NCBI RefSeq assembly: GCF_003583935.1
Contig: NZ_QYRN01000002.1
Location: 310,001 to 374,000, forward strand
Direction: 5' to 3'
DNA from: Aureimonas flava
Lineage (GTDB): Bacteria; Pseudomonadota; Alphaproteobacteria; Rhizobiales; Rhizobiaceae
Length of the DNA stretch: 64,000 nucleotides
Positions 16,983 through 26,512 of the stretch are shown here, one piece after another. A program made the position numbers and the translations under genes. Each line of letters begins with the position of its first letter. The stretch's first letter is position 1. A model generated the notes under the pieces. It saw nothing but the letters and a program-made list of their open reading frames with translations. It did not search any database and was not told the origin of the DNA.

Positions 16983-18416
16983 ATGAAGCGCACATTGGGT
17001 ACGAGCCTGATCGCTCTGACGATCGGCCTCATCGGCGGCCTGTCGGCCGCGCACGCGGACTTCTGGTCCGACGCGGGCGCCAAGTACAAGGGCGTGACGC
17101 TGCACGGCGTGACCGAGAGCACGCCGCCCTCGAACTACGTCAAGGACGTCCTGGCCAAGCAGTTCGAGGAGAAGACCGGCATCAAGGTCGAGTTGGAGAC
17201 CACCTCCTGGGACCAGATGTACGACAAGGCGATCAAGGACATGGAGGCCAAGACCGGCATCTATGACATGGTCTATATCGAGCAGGACATCGTCTACGCC
17301 TACCTGCAGCGCAATTTCCTGACCGACATCACCAAGACGCTGGCCGACAATCCGGACCTCAAGGCGCCGGATTTCGACGAGAAGAACTTCACCACCTTCG
17401 CCGACTATTTCCGCGGCAAGGACAACGACCTCTTCGGCGTGCCGATGGAGGCCTTCGTCAAGATCTACCTCTACCGCAAGGATCTGTTCGACGACCCGGC
17501 GGTCAAGGAGGCCTTCAAGGCGAAGACCGGCAAGGATCTCGCGCCCGCCAAGACGCACGAGGACTACACCCAGATCGCCGAGTTCTTCACCGAATGGGGC
17601 AAGGAGCACGGCGAGCAGCTCTGGGGCACCACCTCGCAGGCCCATACCGGCCACCCGGCCTCCTGGTACGAGTACGTCGAATCGTGGCTGCCGACCTTCG
17701 GCGTCTACAACTGGGGCATCAACGCCGACGACAACTACGCCGCCACGGTGGAGCACGGCGGCACGATGAACAGCGACAAGGCCAAGGCCGCGCTGAAGTA
17801 CCTCCTGCACCTGCGCGACATCGCGCCGCCCGAATCGGCCGCCAGCACCTGGTCCGAGGTCGCCACGACGTTCGCCGCCGGCCGCGCCGCGCAGGGGCTC
17901 GTCTACGGCGAGAACGCCGCCTGGATCGCCTCCGACCCGTCCAAATCCAAGGTGGTCGGCAAGGTCGGCATCGCCCTGCCGCCGCTCTCGGACGGCGTGA
18001 TGGCGGACGCGGAATCGGGCAAGGGCTACATCGGCTACTACGACGGCGGCGCCTTCGGCATCCCCGTCACCGCCAAGAACCAGGACGCCGCGCTGCTGTT
18101 CCTGCAGTTCATCGGCCAGAACTCGGTGCAGCCGGACTGGGCCGTGGTCGCGCCGCGCGTCACCAACACCGCCACCTACGACGATCCGAAGGTGAAGGAG
18201 ATGGATGCCAAGCTCGGCGGCTACTACACGATGATGAAGGACCAGGGGAAGCTCTTCGCCGGCGCCCCGAAGTATCCGTTCCACGCCCAGGTCCGCGAGA
18301 CGGTAGCCCCGATCTTCTACCGCATCCTGACCGGCGAGGTTGGACCGGACGAGGGTCTCGACCAGATGGCCGAGGCGACCGAGCAGGAACTGACCAACCT
18401 CGGCTACCGCAAGTAG
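16983..18416 (+). CDS. Sugar/polyol ABC transporter substrate-binding protein
   Basis: Periplasmic binding protein of 477 residues, cluster B (family 1, MalE-like). It has a Sec signal peptide (residues 1-25, ending AHA) and the typical extended architecture with [19 protein letters not shown] near residue 55. First gene of the plus-strand operon. The neighbours (polyol SDRs, epimerase) suggest a sugar alcohol or rare ketose as ligand. A strong stem-loop after the stop probably keeps the binding protein at higher level than the permeases. ATG at 16983 follows GGAGGAAG. Confidence 0.92.
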   Translation: MKRTLGTSLIALTIGLIGGLSAAHADFWSDAGAKYKGVTLHGVTESTPPSNYVKDVLAKQFEEKTGIKVELETTSWDQMYDKAIKDMEAKTGIYDMVYIEQDIVYAYLQRNFLTDITKTLADNPDLKAPDFDEKNFTTFADYFRGKDNDLFGVPMEAFVKIYLYRKDLFDDPAVKEAFKAKTGKDLAPAKTHEDYTQIAEFFTEWGKEHGEQLWGTTSQAHTGHPASWYEYVESWLPTFGVYNWGINADDNYAATVEHGGTMNSDKAKAALKYLLHLRDIAPPESAASTWSEVATTFAAGRAAQGLVYGENAAWIASDPSKSKVVGKVGIALPPLSDGVMADAESGKGYIGYYDGGAFGIPVTAKNQDAALLFLQFIGQNSVQPDWAVVAPRVTNTATYDDPKVKEMDAKLGGYYTMMKDQGKLFAGAPKYPFHAQVRETVAPIFYRILTGEVGPDEGLDQMAEATEQELTNLGYRK

Positions 18417-18424
18417 CCCCGAGC

Positions 18425-18468
18425 GGCCGGACGAGGGGGGACGCAAGCCGCGCCCCCCGTGTCCGGCC
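18425..18468 (+). terminator. Intra-operon stem-loop after the binding-protein gene
   Basis: GGCCGGAC (18425-18432) pairs with GTCCGGCC (18461-18468), and GGGGGG (18435-18440) with CCCCCC (18453-18458), leaving a 12-base loop. It lies nine bases after the binding-protein stop and before the permease gene, with no T-tract. It is more likely a transcript stabiliser or attenuator than a full terminator. Confidence 0.55.
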
Positions 18469-18541
18469 CCCGCCGTCCCGACCTCGTGCGCCGCCCGGCC
18501 CGCCGGTCCCTCGGCCGCAAGCCTCTCGAGAGGATGGTTTC

Positions 18542-19426
18542 ATGCGTTCCAACACGGTCGGCTGGCTTCTGCTCGCCCCGACGATCCTGATCCTGGCGAC
18601 CTTCGGCATCGTGCCGTTCGTCTACGTGCTCTACGTCGCGTTCCACCAGTGGAACCCGTTCGGCGCCAGTCCCGACATGATCTACAACGGCGCGAACAAC
18701 TTCCGCCGCCTGGTGTTCGACCGGGAGTTCCTCCTCGCCATCTGGTACACGCTGAAGTTCGCCTTCTTCGCCGTGTTCTCGGAAGTGGTGATCGGCTACC
18801 TGCTCGCCCAGCTCTTCATGCGCGAGTTCCCCGGACGCGGCTTCTTCCGCACCATCCACACGCTGCCGCTGATCGTCGCCCCGATCGTGGTCGGCTCGGT
18901 CTGGCGCCTCCTGACGACGCCCTCGATCGGCATCATCCCCTACTACCTCAACGCCTGGTTCGGCTACGAACTGAACATCGGCCGCGACGCTGGCGCCGCC
19001 TTCGCGCTCACCGTCATCATGGACATCTGGCACTGGACGCCGCTGGTCACGCTGACGCTCCTCGCCGCGCTCGTGTCCTTGCCCAAGGAGCCGTTCGAGC
19101 AGGCCCAGATCGACGGCGCGAGCCGCTGGCAGGTGTTCTGGCACATCACCCTGCCGATGATCCGGCCGGCGATCCTGGCCACCGTCTTCATCCGCCTGAT
19201 GGACGCCCTGCGCACGGTGGACGAGGTGTGGATGCTGACCGGCGGCGGCCCGGGCGCGGCCACCCGCTACATCGGCCTCCACATCTGGAAGGTCGTGTTC
19301 CCCAAGACCGACTACGGCTACGGCTCGGCGATCTCGGTGATCGTCCTCTACCTGACGCTGGTGATGTGCTGGATCCTCTACGTCGCCCTGGTGGCTCCGC
19401 GCACGAAGAAGAAGAGGACGTTCTGA
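18542..19426 (+). CDS. Sugar/polyol ABC transporter permease (MalF-type)
   Basis: Inner-membrane permease of 294 residues with six hydrophobic segments. The coupling loop shows EQAQIDGASRWQVFWHITLP near residue 185-205, the EAA motif of sugar permeases. ATG at 18542 has GAGAGGA upstream. Its stop and the next start share bases (TGATG at 19424-19428), so the two permeases are translationally coupled and should form the heterodimeric channel. Confidence 0.93.
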   Translation: MRSNTVGWLLLAPTILILATFGIVPFVYVLYVAFHQWNPFGASPDMIYNGANNFRRLVFDREFLLAIWYTLKFAFFAVFSEVVIGYLLAQLFMREFPGRGFFRTIHTLPLIVAPIVVGSVWRLLTTPSIGIIPYYLNAWFGYELNIGRDAGAAFALTVIMDIWHWTPLVTLTLLAALVSLPKEPFEQAQIDGASRWQVFWHITLPMIRPAILATVFIRLMDALRTVDEVWMLTGGGPGAATRYIGLHIWKVVFPKTDYGYGSAISVIVLYLTLVMCWILYVALVAPRTKKKRTF

Positions 19427-20262
19427 TGCGCCAGTCCCGCCCCTGGGCGAGCGTCCTGCTCTGGATCGCCCTCAGCTTCCTGACCCTGTTCCCGATCTAC
19501 TGGCTCTTCGTGATCTCGGTGAAGCCGGCGGTGGACCTGTTCACCACGCCGAGCGTCATCCTCGACACCGTGTTCTGGGACAACTACGCCGACGTCCTCA
19601 CCAACGACACGCTGCGCCGCTACATGATGAACTCGATCATCATCTCGAGCGGCAACGCGGTGCTGTGCACCACGCTCGCCTTCATGGCCTGCTACGCCCT
19701 GTCGCGCTACGACCTCGGCGGCAAGGAGAACATCTTCTTCTGGACCATCACCAACCGCATGGCGCCCGCCGCGGTGTTCCTGCTGCCGTTCTTCCTGCTG
19801 TTCACGCAGGTCTTCACGATCGGCGACTTCCGCCTCTACGACACGCGGATCGGCATGATCCTCCTCTACTGCACCTTCAACCTGCCCTTCGCGATCTGGA
19901 CGCTGCGCCCCACGATCGACGGGCTGCCCAAGGAGCTCGACGAGGCGGCGACGGTGGACGGCGCCTCGACCTGGCAGGTGATCCGCGAGGTGATCTTCCC
20001 GCTCGCCCGGCCGGGCCTCGCGGTCACGCTGATCCTGACCTGGGTCTTCGCATGGAACGAGTTCCTCCTGGCCGCCACGCTCACGAGCTTCAACGCCCGC
20101 ACCATCACCACGGGCCTGTCGGAATACGTCACCACCACGGGGACCGAGTGGGGCACGATGGCCTCGATCGCCATCATCACGCTCATCCCCGCCCTCGTCG
20201 TCTTCGCCGTCGTTCAGCGCCACATCGTGGCCGGCCTGACCTTCGGCGCGGTGAAGGAGTAA
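19426..20262 (+). CDS. Sugar/polyol ABC transporter permease (MalG-type)
   Basis: Second permease, 278 residues, with six hydrophobic segments and an EAA-loop motif ELDEAATVDGASTWQVI near residue 165-185. It begins on the last base of the preceding permease stop codon. The AWNEFLLAATLT region is typical of the MalG-type partner. It ends four bases before the small membrane protein gene. Confidence 0.93.
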   Translation: MRQSRPWASVLLWIALSFLTLFPIYWLFVISVKPAVDLFTTPSVILDTVFWDNYADVLTNDTLRRYMMNSIIISSGNAVLCTTLAFMACYALSRYDLGGKENIFFWTITNRMAPAAVFLLPFFLLFTQVFTIGDFRLYDTRIGMILLYCTFNLPFAIWTLRPTIDGLPKELDEAATVDGASTWQVIREVIFPLARPGLAVTLILTWVFAWNEFLLAATLTSFNARTITTGLSEYVTTTGTEWGTMASIAIITLIPALVVFAVVQRHIVAGLTFGAVKE

Positions 20263-20266
20263 GCCC

Positions 20267-20506
20267 ATGGACAAGACCGTCGACCTCGACGCCGCCGACG
20301 AGGAAGCCGCCGCCGCCGAGCGCCCCTCGGGGCGCCAGGGCTTCCTGCCGATCGCCACCAACTGGTTCGACCGGCTGTTCATCGGCATCTACCTCTTCGT
20401 CGCGCTGGAGCTTCTCTGGATGCGCTTCCTGGAGCAGGCCATCCCGCTCACCGTCTGCCACGTCGTCGCGATCGCGCTGGGCGCGCTGATCGTGTGGAAG
20501 GGCTGA
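20267..20506 (+). CDS. Small membrane protein embedded in the ABC transporter operon
   Basis: A 79-residue protein with an acidic N-terminal tail (about residues 1-25) and two hydrophobic segments (about 33-50 and 58-77) ending in VWKG. It lies between the MalG-type permease (gap of four bases) and the ATPase gene (gap of 51 bases), with a ribosome-binding site AAGGAG overlapping the permease end. I do not recognise a named family. Its position suggests an accessory subunit or regulator of the transporter. Confidence 0.75.
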   Translation: MDKTVDLDAADEEAAAAERPSGRQGFLPIATNWFDRLFIGIYLFVALELLWMRFLEQAIPLTVCHVVAIALGALIVWKG

Positions 20507-20557
20507 GCGGGCCCCGCCCGCCCCGTCCACCCCGGCCCCACTTTCCCAAGGTTCCCC

Positions 20558-21615
<1,058 letters not shown>

Positions 21616-21619
<4 letters not shown>

Positions 21620-22353
21620 GCGCGGCCGTGGACTTCGCGAGCCGGCGCGTCGTGGTCACGGGCGCGGGCAAGGGCATCGGGCGCGCCACGGCGCTGATGC
21701 TGGCGCGCCGGGGCGCGCAGGTGGTCGCGCTCACACGCTCGGCGGCCGACCTCGAGACCCTGGCCGCGGAGACCGGCTGCGAGGCGATCGTGGTGGACCT
21801 CGCCGACGCCGACGCCACCCGCGCGGCCGCCCGGGCGGCCCTGCCCGCCGACCTCCTGGTCAACTGCGCGGGCACCACGGAGCTCGAATCCTTCCTCGAC
21901 GTCTCGGTGCGGAACTTCGACCTCCTGTACGCGGTGAACACCCGCGCGCCGATGATCGTCGCGCAGGAATACGCCCGCGACCGGATCGCCGGGGGCCGGA
22001 CCGGCGCGATCGTCAACGTGTCGAGCTGCGCCTCCTTCGTCGGCATTCCCGACCATGCGGCCTACTGCGCCTCGAAGGCCGGGCTGGACGGGCTCACCCG
22101 GGTCATGGCCAAGGAGCTCGGGCCGCACGGCATCCGCGTCAACGGCCTCCATCCGACGGTGACCATGACGCCGATGGCCGTGAAGGCCTGGAGCGACCCG
22201 GACAAGGCCGCCGGCATGCTCGCCCGCATCCCGCTCGGCCGTTTCGCCGAACCCGACGACATCGCCGAGGTGATCCTGTTCCTCCTGTCGGACGCGAGCG
22301 CCATGGTCCACGGCCTGTCGATGCCCGTGGACGGCGGCTACATGATCGCCTGA
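21616..22353 (+). CDS. SDR-family oxidoreductase, L-xylulose reductase-like
   Basis: Short SDR of 245 residues with TGAGKGIG near residue 15, a short NCAG motif, catalytic Ser in NVSSCAS and YCASK. The compact form with ALTRS after the second strand resembles dicarbonyl/L-xylulose reductases that use NADP(H). The GTG at 21616 overlaps the ATPase stop. In this operon it could reduce or oxidise a ketose/polyol pair; direction and substrate are not determinable from sequence. Confidence 0.85.
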
Positions 22354-22484
22354 GGGCCGCACGCGCGCCGCGCCCAGGCGCCGTGCCCCGCCGGCCCGAC
22401 CCGCGTCTGTTTGCCGGCTACCGCACGGCACGCCCCTTCCCCGAAACGCCGCCGGCTCGCCCCGGCCTCCGAGGACATCCCCGC

Positions 22485-23162
22485 ATGAGCCAGGACATCG
22501 ACGCCCTGAAACGGGCGATCTGCGACATCGGGCGCCGGGCCTGGGCCAAGGGCATGGGCGCCGCCAACGACGGCAACGTCACCGTGCTCCTAGACGACGG
22601 CACGCTCCTGTGCACGCCCACCAACACGTCCAAGGGCTTCATGACGCCCGACATGATCTGTCGCATCGACCGGTCGGGCGCACCGGTGGAGGAGAGCGCG
22701 TGGCGGCCCTCGTCCGAGACGCGCATGCACCTCACCGTCTACGACGCGCGGCCCGACGTGCGCTCGGTGGTGCATGCCCATCCGCTCTACGCCACGGTGC
22801 ACGCGATCTGCGGCAAACCGCTGACGCAGCAGATCATGCCGGAATCCACCATGTTCCTCGGCGAGGTGCCGCTGACCCCCTACGGCCTGCCCTCCACCGA
22901 GGAGCTGTCGGACGCGATCCGCCCCTACCTCGCCCGGCACGACGCCGTGCTCCTGCAGAACCACGGCGCGCTGACCTGCGGCCACGACCTCCAGTCGGCC
23001 TGGTTCAAGATGGAGGCGCTCGACTACTACGCCAAGGTCGTCTTCCTGGCCTCGCAGTACGGCGGCGCGCACGAGTTCGACCAGCGCGAGGTGGACCGGC
23101 TCGTGGCCCTCAAGAACCAGCGTTTCCCGGCCCCCGGCCGCCATCCCTTCATCGACCGCTGA
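22485..23162 (+). CDS. Class II aldolase/adducin-family protein (fuculose-phosphate aldolase-like)
   Basis: Zinc-dependent aldolase fold of 225 residues. It shows the N-terminal N-x-N region (GAANDGNVTVLL), a TPTNTSKG phosphate-binding-like loop, the metal histidines in VHAHP (around residue 92) and QNHGALTCG with a further His. E in SSETRMHL is in the position of the catalytic acid. Such enzymes cleave ketose 1-phosphates, but no sugar kinase is in this locus. The ATG at 22485 is chosen for family length. It is followed 12 bases later by another SDR. Confidence 0.85.
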   Translation: MSQDIDALKRAICDIGRRAWAKGMGAANDGNVTVLLDDGTLLCTPTNTSKGFMTPDMICRIDRSGAPVEESAWRPSSETRMHLTVYDARPDVRSVVHAHPLYATVHAICGKPLTQQIMPESTMFLGEVPLTPYGLPSTEELSDAIRPYLARHDAVLLQNHGALTCGHDLQSAWFKMEALDYYAKVVFLASQYGGAHEFDQREVDRLVALKNQRFPAPGRHPFIDR

Positions 23163-23174
23163 GGAGTTTTCGCG

Positions 23175-23948
23175 ATGTTTCAGGACAAGTTCAGGCTGGA
23201 CGGGCGGGTGGCCGTGGTCACCGGCGGCGGGCGCGGCATCGGCCTGTCGATCTGCGAGGCGCTGGCCGAGTTCGGGGCCCGCATCGTGATCGCCGACATC
23301 GACCGGGCGGTCGCGGACGCGGGGCTCGCGGCACTGCGGGGCAGGGGCTTCGAGGCGGAGGCGCACGTCCTCGACGTGACGAAGCCGCAGGAGGTGGAGG
23401 GCTTCGCGCAGCGCATCGTGGAGGCGCACGGGCGCGTCCACGTGCTGGTGGCGAACGCCGGCATCGCCCTGTCGGGCGTGGCCGCCGAGGACACGGAGGA
23501 CGATCGGTGGCTCCAGGTCAACGACGTCAACTACAACGGCGTCTTCTGGTGCAACCGCGCCTTCGGCCGGCACATGCTGAAGGCCGGCGGCGGCGCGATC
23601 GTCAACATCGGCTCGATGTCGGGCTTCATCTCCAACCGCCCGCAGAAGCAGACCTACTACAACGCCTCCAAGGCGGCGGTGCACCAGATGACCTCGTCGC
23701 TGGCCGCCGAATGGGCCGACCGGGGCGTGCGCGTCAACGCCGTCGCGCCGACCTACATCGAGACGGAGATGACCAAGTATCGCGACGACAACGACGGGAT
23801 GATCGACGTCTGGCTGCGCGACACGCCGATGCACCGCATGGGCCAGCCGCACGAGATCGCCTCCGTGGTCCACTTCCTGGCGTCCGACGCCGCGAGCCTG
23901 ATGACCGGGGCTACCGTGCTGGCCGACGCCGGCTTCACCTGCTGGTAG
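23175..23948 (+). CDS. SDR-family oxidoreductase
   Basis: Classical SDR of 257 residues, with TGGGRGIG near residue 15, ANAG, Ser in IGSMSG and YYNASK. An acidic residue after the second strand (IADID) implies NAD use. It resembles sorbitol/xylitol-type dehydrogenases and starts with the same MxQDxFRLDG pattern as the SDR at 13642, so these two are probably related duplicates that diverged in cofactor preference. GAGGAG precedes the ATG. It is the last gene of the plus-strand operon and nearly abuts the convergent HAD gene. Confidence 0.87.
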   Translation: MFQDKFRLDGRVAVVTGGGRGIGLSICEALAEFGARIVIADIDRAVADAGLAALRGRGFEAEAHVLDVTKPQEVEGFAQRIVEAHGRVHVLVANAGIALSGVAAEDTEDDRWLQVNDVNYNGVFWCNRAFGRHMLKAGGGAIVNIGSMSGFISNRPQKQTYYNASKAAVHQMTSSLAAEWADRGVRVNAVAPTYIETEMTKYRDDNDGMIDVWLRDTPMHRMGQPHEIASVVHFLASDAASLMTGATVLADAGFTCW

Positions 23949-23951
23949 AGC

Positions 23952-24620
23952 TCAGTCCGCGGCGACGATCTCCATCGTGCCGTCCGGCGCGGTGGAGACG
24001 GCGAGCGCCTCGTAGCCGGAGACGCGCGGATGGGGCGTGTCCATCGGGTGGCCGTGCGTGGCGTCGATCACCAGCACCGCGCCGCCCGCCGCCTCCGCCG
24101 CGCGGATGCCGGCCGGGGCGTCCTCGAAGATCAGGCAGTCCTGGATGCTTTGGCCGAGACGCTCGGCACCCAGGAGAAAGCAGTCGGGCGCCGGCTTGCC
24201 GTTCGCCACGTCCTCGCCGGTGACCATCAGGGCCGGCACCGGCAGGCCGGCCACGGCCAGCCGTCGCTCGGCCAGCGCGCGCGGCGCCGAGGTGACGATC
24301 GCCCAGCGCTCGGGCGGCAGCGACTTCAGGAAGATCGCAGCGCCCGCGATCTCCACGATCCCCTCCACGTCGTCGATCTCGGCCTGTACGAGCGCCGCGA
24401 TCTCGGCTTCCAGGACGTCCTCCGGCACGCCGACGCGGCGCATCGTCTCCACCGCCCGCATGCCGTGAATGGTCGGCAGGAAGCTGTCGACGTCCAGCCC
24501 CTGGCGGCGCGCCCAGGCACCCCAAACCCGTTCGGCCGCCACGATCGAGTTGAGGATCGTGCCGTCCATGTCGAACAGGAAGCCGGCAAAGCGGCGGCCG
24601 GGAAAGGGGTGCTGCGTCAT
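23952..24620 (-). CDS. HAD-superfamily sugar phosphatase
   Basis: Phosphatase of 222 residues with all HAD motifs: DMDGT (nucleophile, about residue 17), VTSA (motif II), K in NGKPAPD and the acidic pair in FEDAPAGI. It belongs to the beta-phosphoglucomutase/2-deoxyglucose-6-phosphatase-like group. It probably removes phosphate from a sugar or polyol phosphate. Convergent with the SDR at 23175, with three bases between the stops, so it is not in the same transcript as the polyol operon. Confidence 0.85.
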   Translation of the reverse strand: MTQHPFPGRRFAGFLFDMDGTILNSIVAAERVWGAWARRQGLDVDSFLPTIHGMRAVETMRRVGVPEDVLEAEIAALVQAEIDDVEGIVEIAGAAIFLKSLPPERWAIVTSAPRALAERRLAVAGLPVPALMVTGEDVANGKPAPDCFLLGAERLGQSIQDCLIFEDAPAGIRAAEAAGGAVLVIDATHGHPMDTPHPRVSGYEALAVSTAPDGTMEIVAAD

Positions 24621-24718
24621 GGGATCCGGAAGGTTCGGGGGAACGGGACCCTTCCTTGCCGCAAAGGGAGGGGCGCCACAAGACCCCGCCGGCCGACGAC
24701 CCGGCCGCGCGACGCACG

Positions 24719-24732
24719 GGTTTCTGGAAACC
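24719..24732. promoter_or_regulatory. Palindrome upstream of the catalase-like gene
   Basis: GGTTTC-TG-GAAACC is a perfect inverted repeat that ends 37 bases before the ATG of the catalase-like gene, in the 149-bp gap shared with the HAD gene. It could be an operator or part of a promoter; no regulator is identified. Confidence 0.35.
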
Positions 24733-24769
24733 TTCCAACCTCCGGCGAGTTGACAGGGGAGCAGATAAC

Positions 24770-25852
24770 ATGGAGCAGGATATGATCGCGCAGCCGGTAC
24801 GCTACGGTCCCGAGGTCGAGACGATCCGTCCCGACGAGGGCGAAACCGTCCAGGGGCTCAAGGACGCCTTCGACACCATCCTCGAGCGCACGGCCGAGGA
24901 CTACGGCCATGCCGTGCGCTCGGTGCACGCCAAGGCGCACGGCATCCTGGAGGGCGAGCTGGTGGTGGACGCGCACCTGCCGCCCGAGCTCGCCCAAGGC
25001 CTGTTCGCGCGGCCGGGCACCCACAGGGTGCTGATGCGCATGTCCACCAATGCCGGCGACATCCTGCCCGACGCGATCAGCCTGCCGCGCGGGCTGGCGC
25101 TCAAGGTGTTCGACGTGCCCGGCGAGCGCCTGCCCGGCTCGGAAGGCGCCGCCCAGGACTTCGTGATGGTGAACGGCCCGGTGTTCCAGGCCAAGACCGC
25201 CGACAAGTTCCTGGGCAACCTGAAGATGCTGGCCGCCACCACCGACCGGGCCGAGGGCGCCAAGAAGGTCGTCTCCTCCGTGCTGCGCGGCGTCACCTCG
25301 GCGCTCGGCGCGGTGGGCATCGAGAGCCCCGCGCTGAACTCGCTCGGCGGCGCGCCGAACGTCGAGCCGCTGGGCGAGACCTACTATTCCACCACCCCGT
25401 TCCGCTACGGGGCGCACATCGCCAAGTTCAGCCTGCGGCCCGTGGCCCCCGCCATGACCGCGCTCGCCGGGGAGACGATCGACGTCGACGGGCGCGACGA
25501 CGCCATCCGCGAGGAGGTGCGCCGGGAGATGGCGGACATGGACGCCGAATGGGAGTTCCGCGTCCAGCTCTGCCGCGACCTCGACCGGCAGCCGGTGGAG
25601 GACCCGACCGTGGAATGGGACGAAGCCGAGGCGCCGTTCCAGCGGGTCGGCATCGTGCGCGCCAAGGCGCAGGACAGTTGGGACGCGGCGCGCGTCCAGG
25701 CGGTCAACGAGGAGATGCGCTTCTCGATCTGGACCGGCATCGCAGACCACCGGCCGCTCGGCAACATCAACCGCGCCCGGCGCGAGCCCTACCGCCACTC
25801 GGCCGACTTCCGCGCCCGCTTCAACGGCTGCCCCTATCACGAGCCGTCCTGA
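24770..25852 (+). CDS. Catalase-family (SrpA-like) heme protein
   Basis: A 360-residue protein related to the catalase superfamily but shorter than classical catalases (about 480-500). It keeps a distal His within AVRSVHAKAHGILEGEL (about residue 45), an R-x-S-T-N segment, DFVMVNGPVF, and the C-terminal H-R-P-x-G-N-I-N-x-x-R pattern. Such proteins are heme-binding peroxidase or catalase-like enzymes of uncertain substrate. The ATG at 24770 follows a GGGGAG; an alternative start is at 24782. Apparently monocistronic. Confidence 0.8.
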   Translation: MEQDMIAQPVRYGPEVETIRPDEGETVQGLKDAFDTILERTAEDYGHAVRSVHAKAHGILEGELVVDAHLPPELAQGLFARPGTHRVLMRMSTNAGDILPDAISLPRGLALKVFDVPGERLPGSEGAAQDFVMVNGPVFQAKTADKFLGNLKMLAATTDRAEGAKKVVSSVLRGVTSALGAVGIESPALNSLGGAPNVEPLGETYYSTTPFRYGAHIAKFSLRPVAPAMTALAGETIDVDGRDDAIREEVRREMADMDAEWEFRVQLCRDLDRQPVEDPTVEWDEAEAPFQRVGIVRAKAQDSWDAARVQAVNEEMRFSIWTGIADHRPLGNINRARREPYRHSADFRARFNGCPYHEPS

Positions 25853-25934
25853 GGCGGAGGCGGGTCGCCGCGCGCCCGCTCGGGCGAACCGGTCGCGCGC
25901 TCGCGCGTTGACCGAGCCCGAGGGAGACCGTCCG

Positions 25935-26015
25935 ATGACGTTTCGCAAAGCCCCGGCGGCCGCCCCGCCCCCCGTCCGGCCCCGTCCGCCGACGCCCACC
26001 GGCGGCGCTCCGTGA
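25935..26015 (+). CDS. Possible proline-rich leader peptide
   Basis: A 26-residue open frame with a good ribosome-binding site (GAGGGAG, seven bases before the ATG). It contains PPP and PRPP stretches and ends at a TGATG junction with the next gene. The following gene lacks its own ribosome-binding site, so the leader may couple or regulate its translation. Too short for homology-based support. Confidence 0.4.
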   Translation: MTFRKAPAAAPPPVRPRPPTPTGGAP

Positions 26016-26317
26016 TGGCGATCCGCCCGCAGGCGAGCCTGACGCTCGACGCGCAGGTGCTCGCCGAGCGCCTCCGCCACTGGCCCGACGGGCATTTCGA
26101 GGGCCTCTACGAGGGTCGGCGCTTCGGCGTCACGCTGCATCGCTCGCGAGACGCGCGCCGGAGCTGGATCTACGCGGAGGAGCGCGGCGGCGGCGACTTC
26201 GTGAGCGCCAACCTCTACCGGCTGAGCGACGGCGAGACGCTGCTGCGCCCTTGCGAGATGCCGGCCGAGGTGGTGGCCCGCTTCATCATAGGGCTCAAGC
26301 CCGAACCGCCGCGTTAA
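26015..26317 (+). CDS. Small protein of unknown function
   Basis: A 100-residue soluble protein beginning MAIRPQASLTLDAQ, with a possible GTG start three bases earlier. It has no recognised domain. The middle reads like alternating strands (RRFGVTLHRSRD, RRSWIYAEE), and it ends IIGLKPEPPR. Translation is probably coupled to the short proline-rich frame upstream, because no Shine-Dalgarno sequence precedes it. Confidence 0.6.
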   Translation: MAIRPQASLTLDAQVLAERLRHWPDGHFEGLYEGRRFGVTLHRSRDARRSWIYAEERGGGDFVSANLYRLSDGETLLRPCEMPAEVVARFIIGLKPEPPR

Positions 26318-26381
26318 ACCTTCGTCAACCACGACCGCCGAGGCTCCCCGGGATCCGACCCACCATCCCGGAGAGACCCCA

Positions 26382-26474
26382 ATGCGCCGCTCACCCCCCT
26401 CGCCCCGGATCGGCATCGCCTTCGGCATGCTGGTCCTCGCCCTTCCCCTCGTGGTGATCGCAGCCGCGACCTGA
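26382..26474 (+). CDS. Possible 30-residue single-pass membrane peptide
   Basis: Open frame with GGAGAG eight bases before the ATG, a basic N-terminus (MRRSPPSPR) and one hydrophobic segment covering most of the remainder. It lies between the unknown gene at 26015 and the RibD-like gene. Small membrane peptides of this form are common, but nothing beyond composition and the ribosome-binding site supports it. Confidence 0.4.
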   Translation: MRRSPPSPRIGIAFGMLVLALPLVVIAAAT

Positions 26475-26512
26475 GGCGGCGGGGCGGGCCTTCCACCCCA
26501 AGGAGACACCCC

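Noticed and set aside
24727-24753. Possible EcfG-type general-stress promoter (GGAAAC ... GTT) before the catalase-like gene
   Set aside because: The -35 element is GGAAAC rather than GGAAC and the spacing to GTT is inexact, so the match is too weak.
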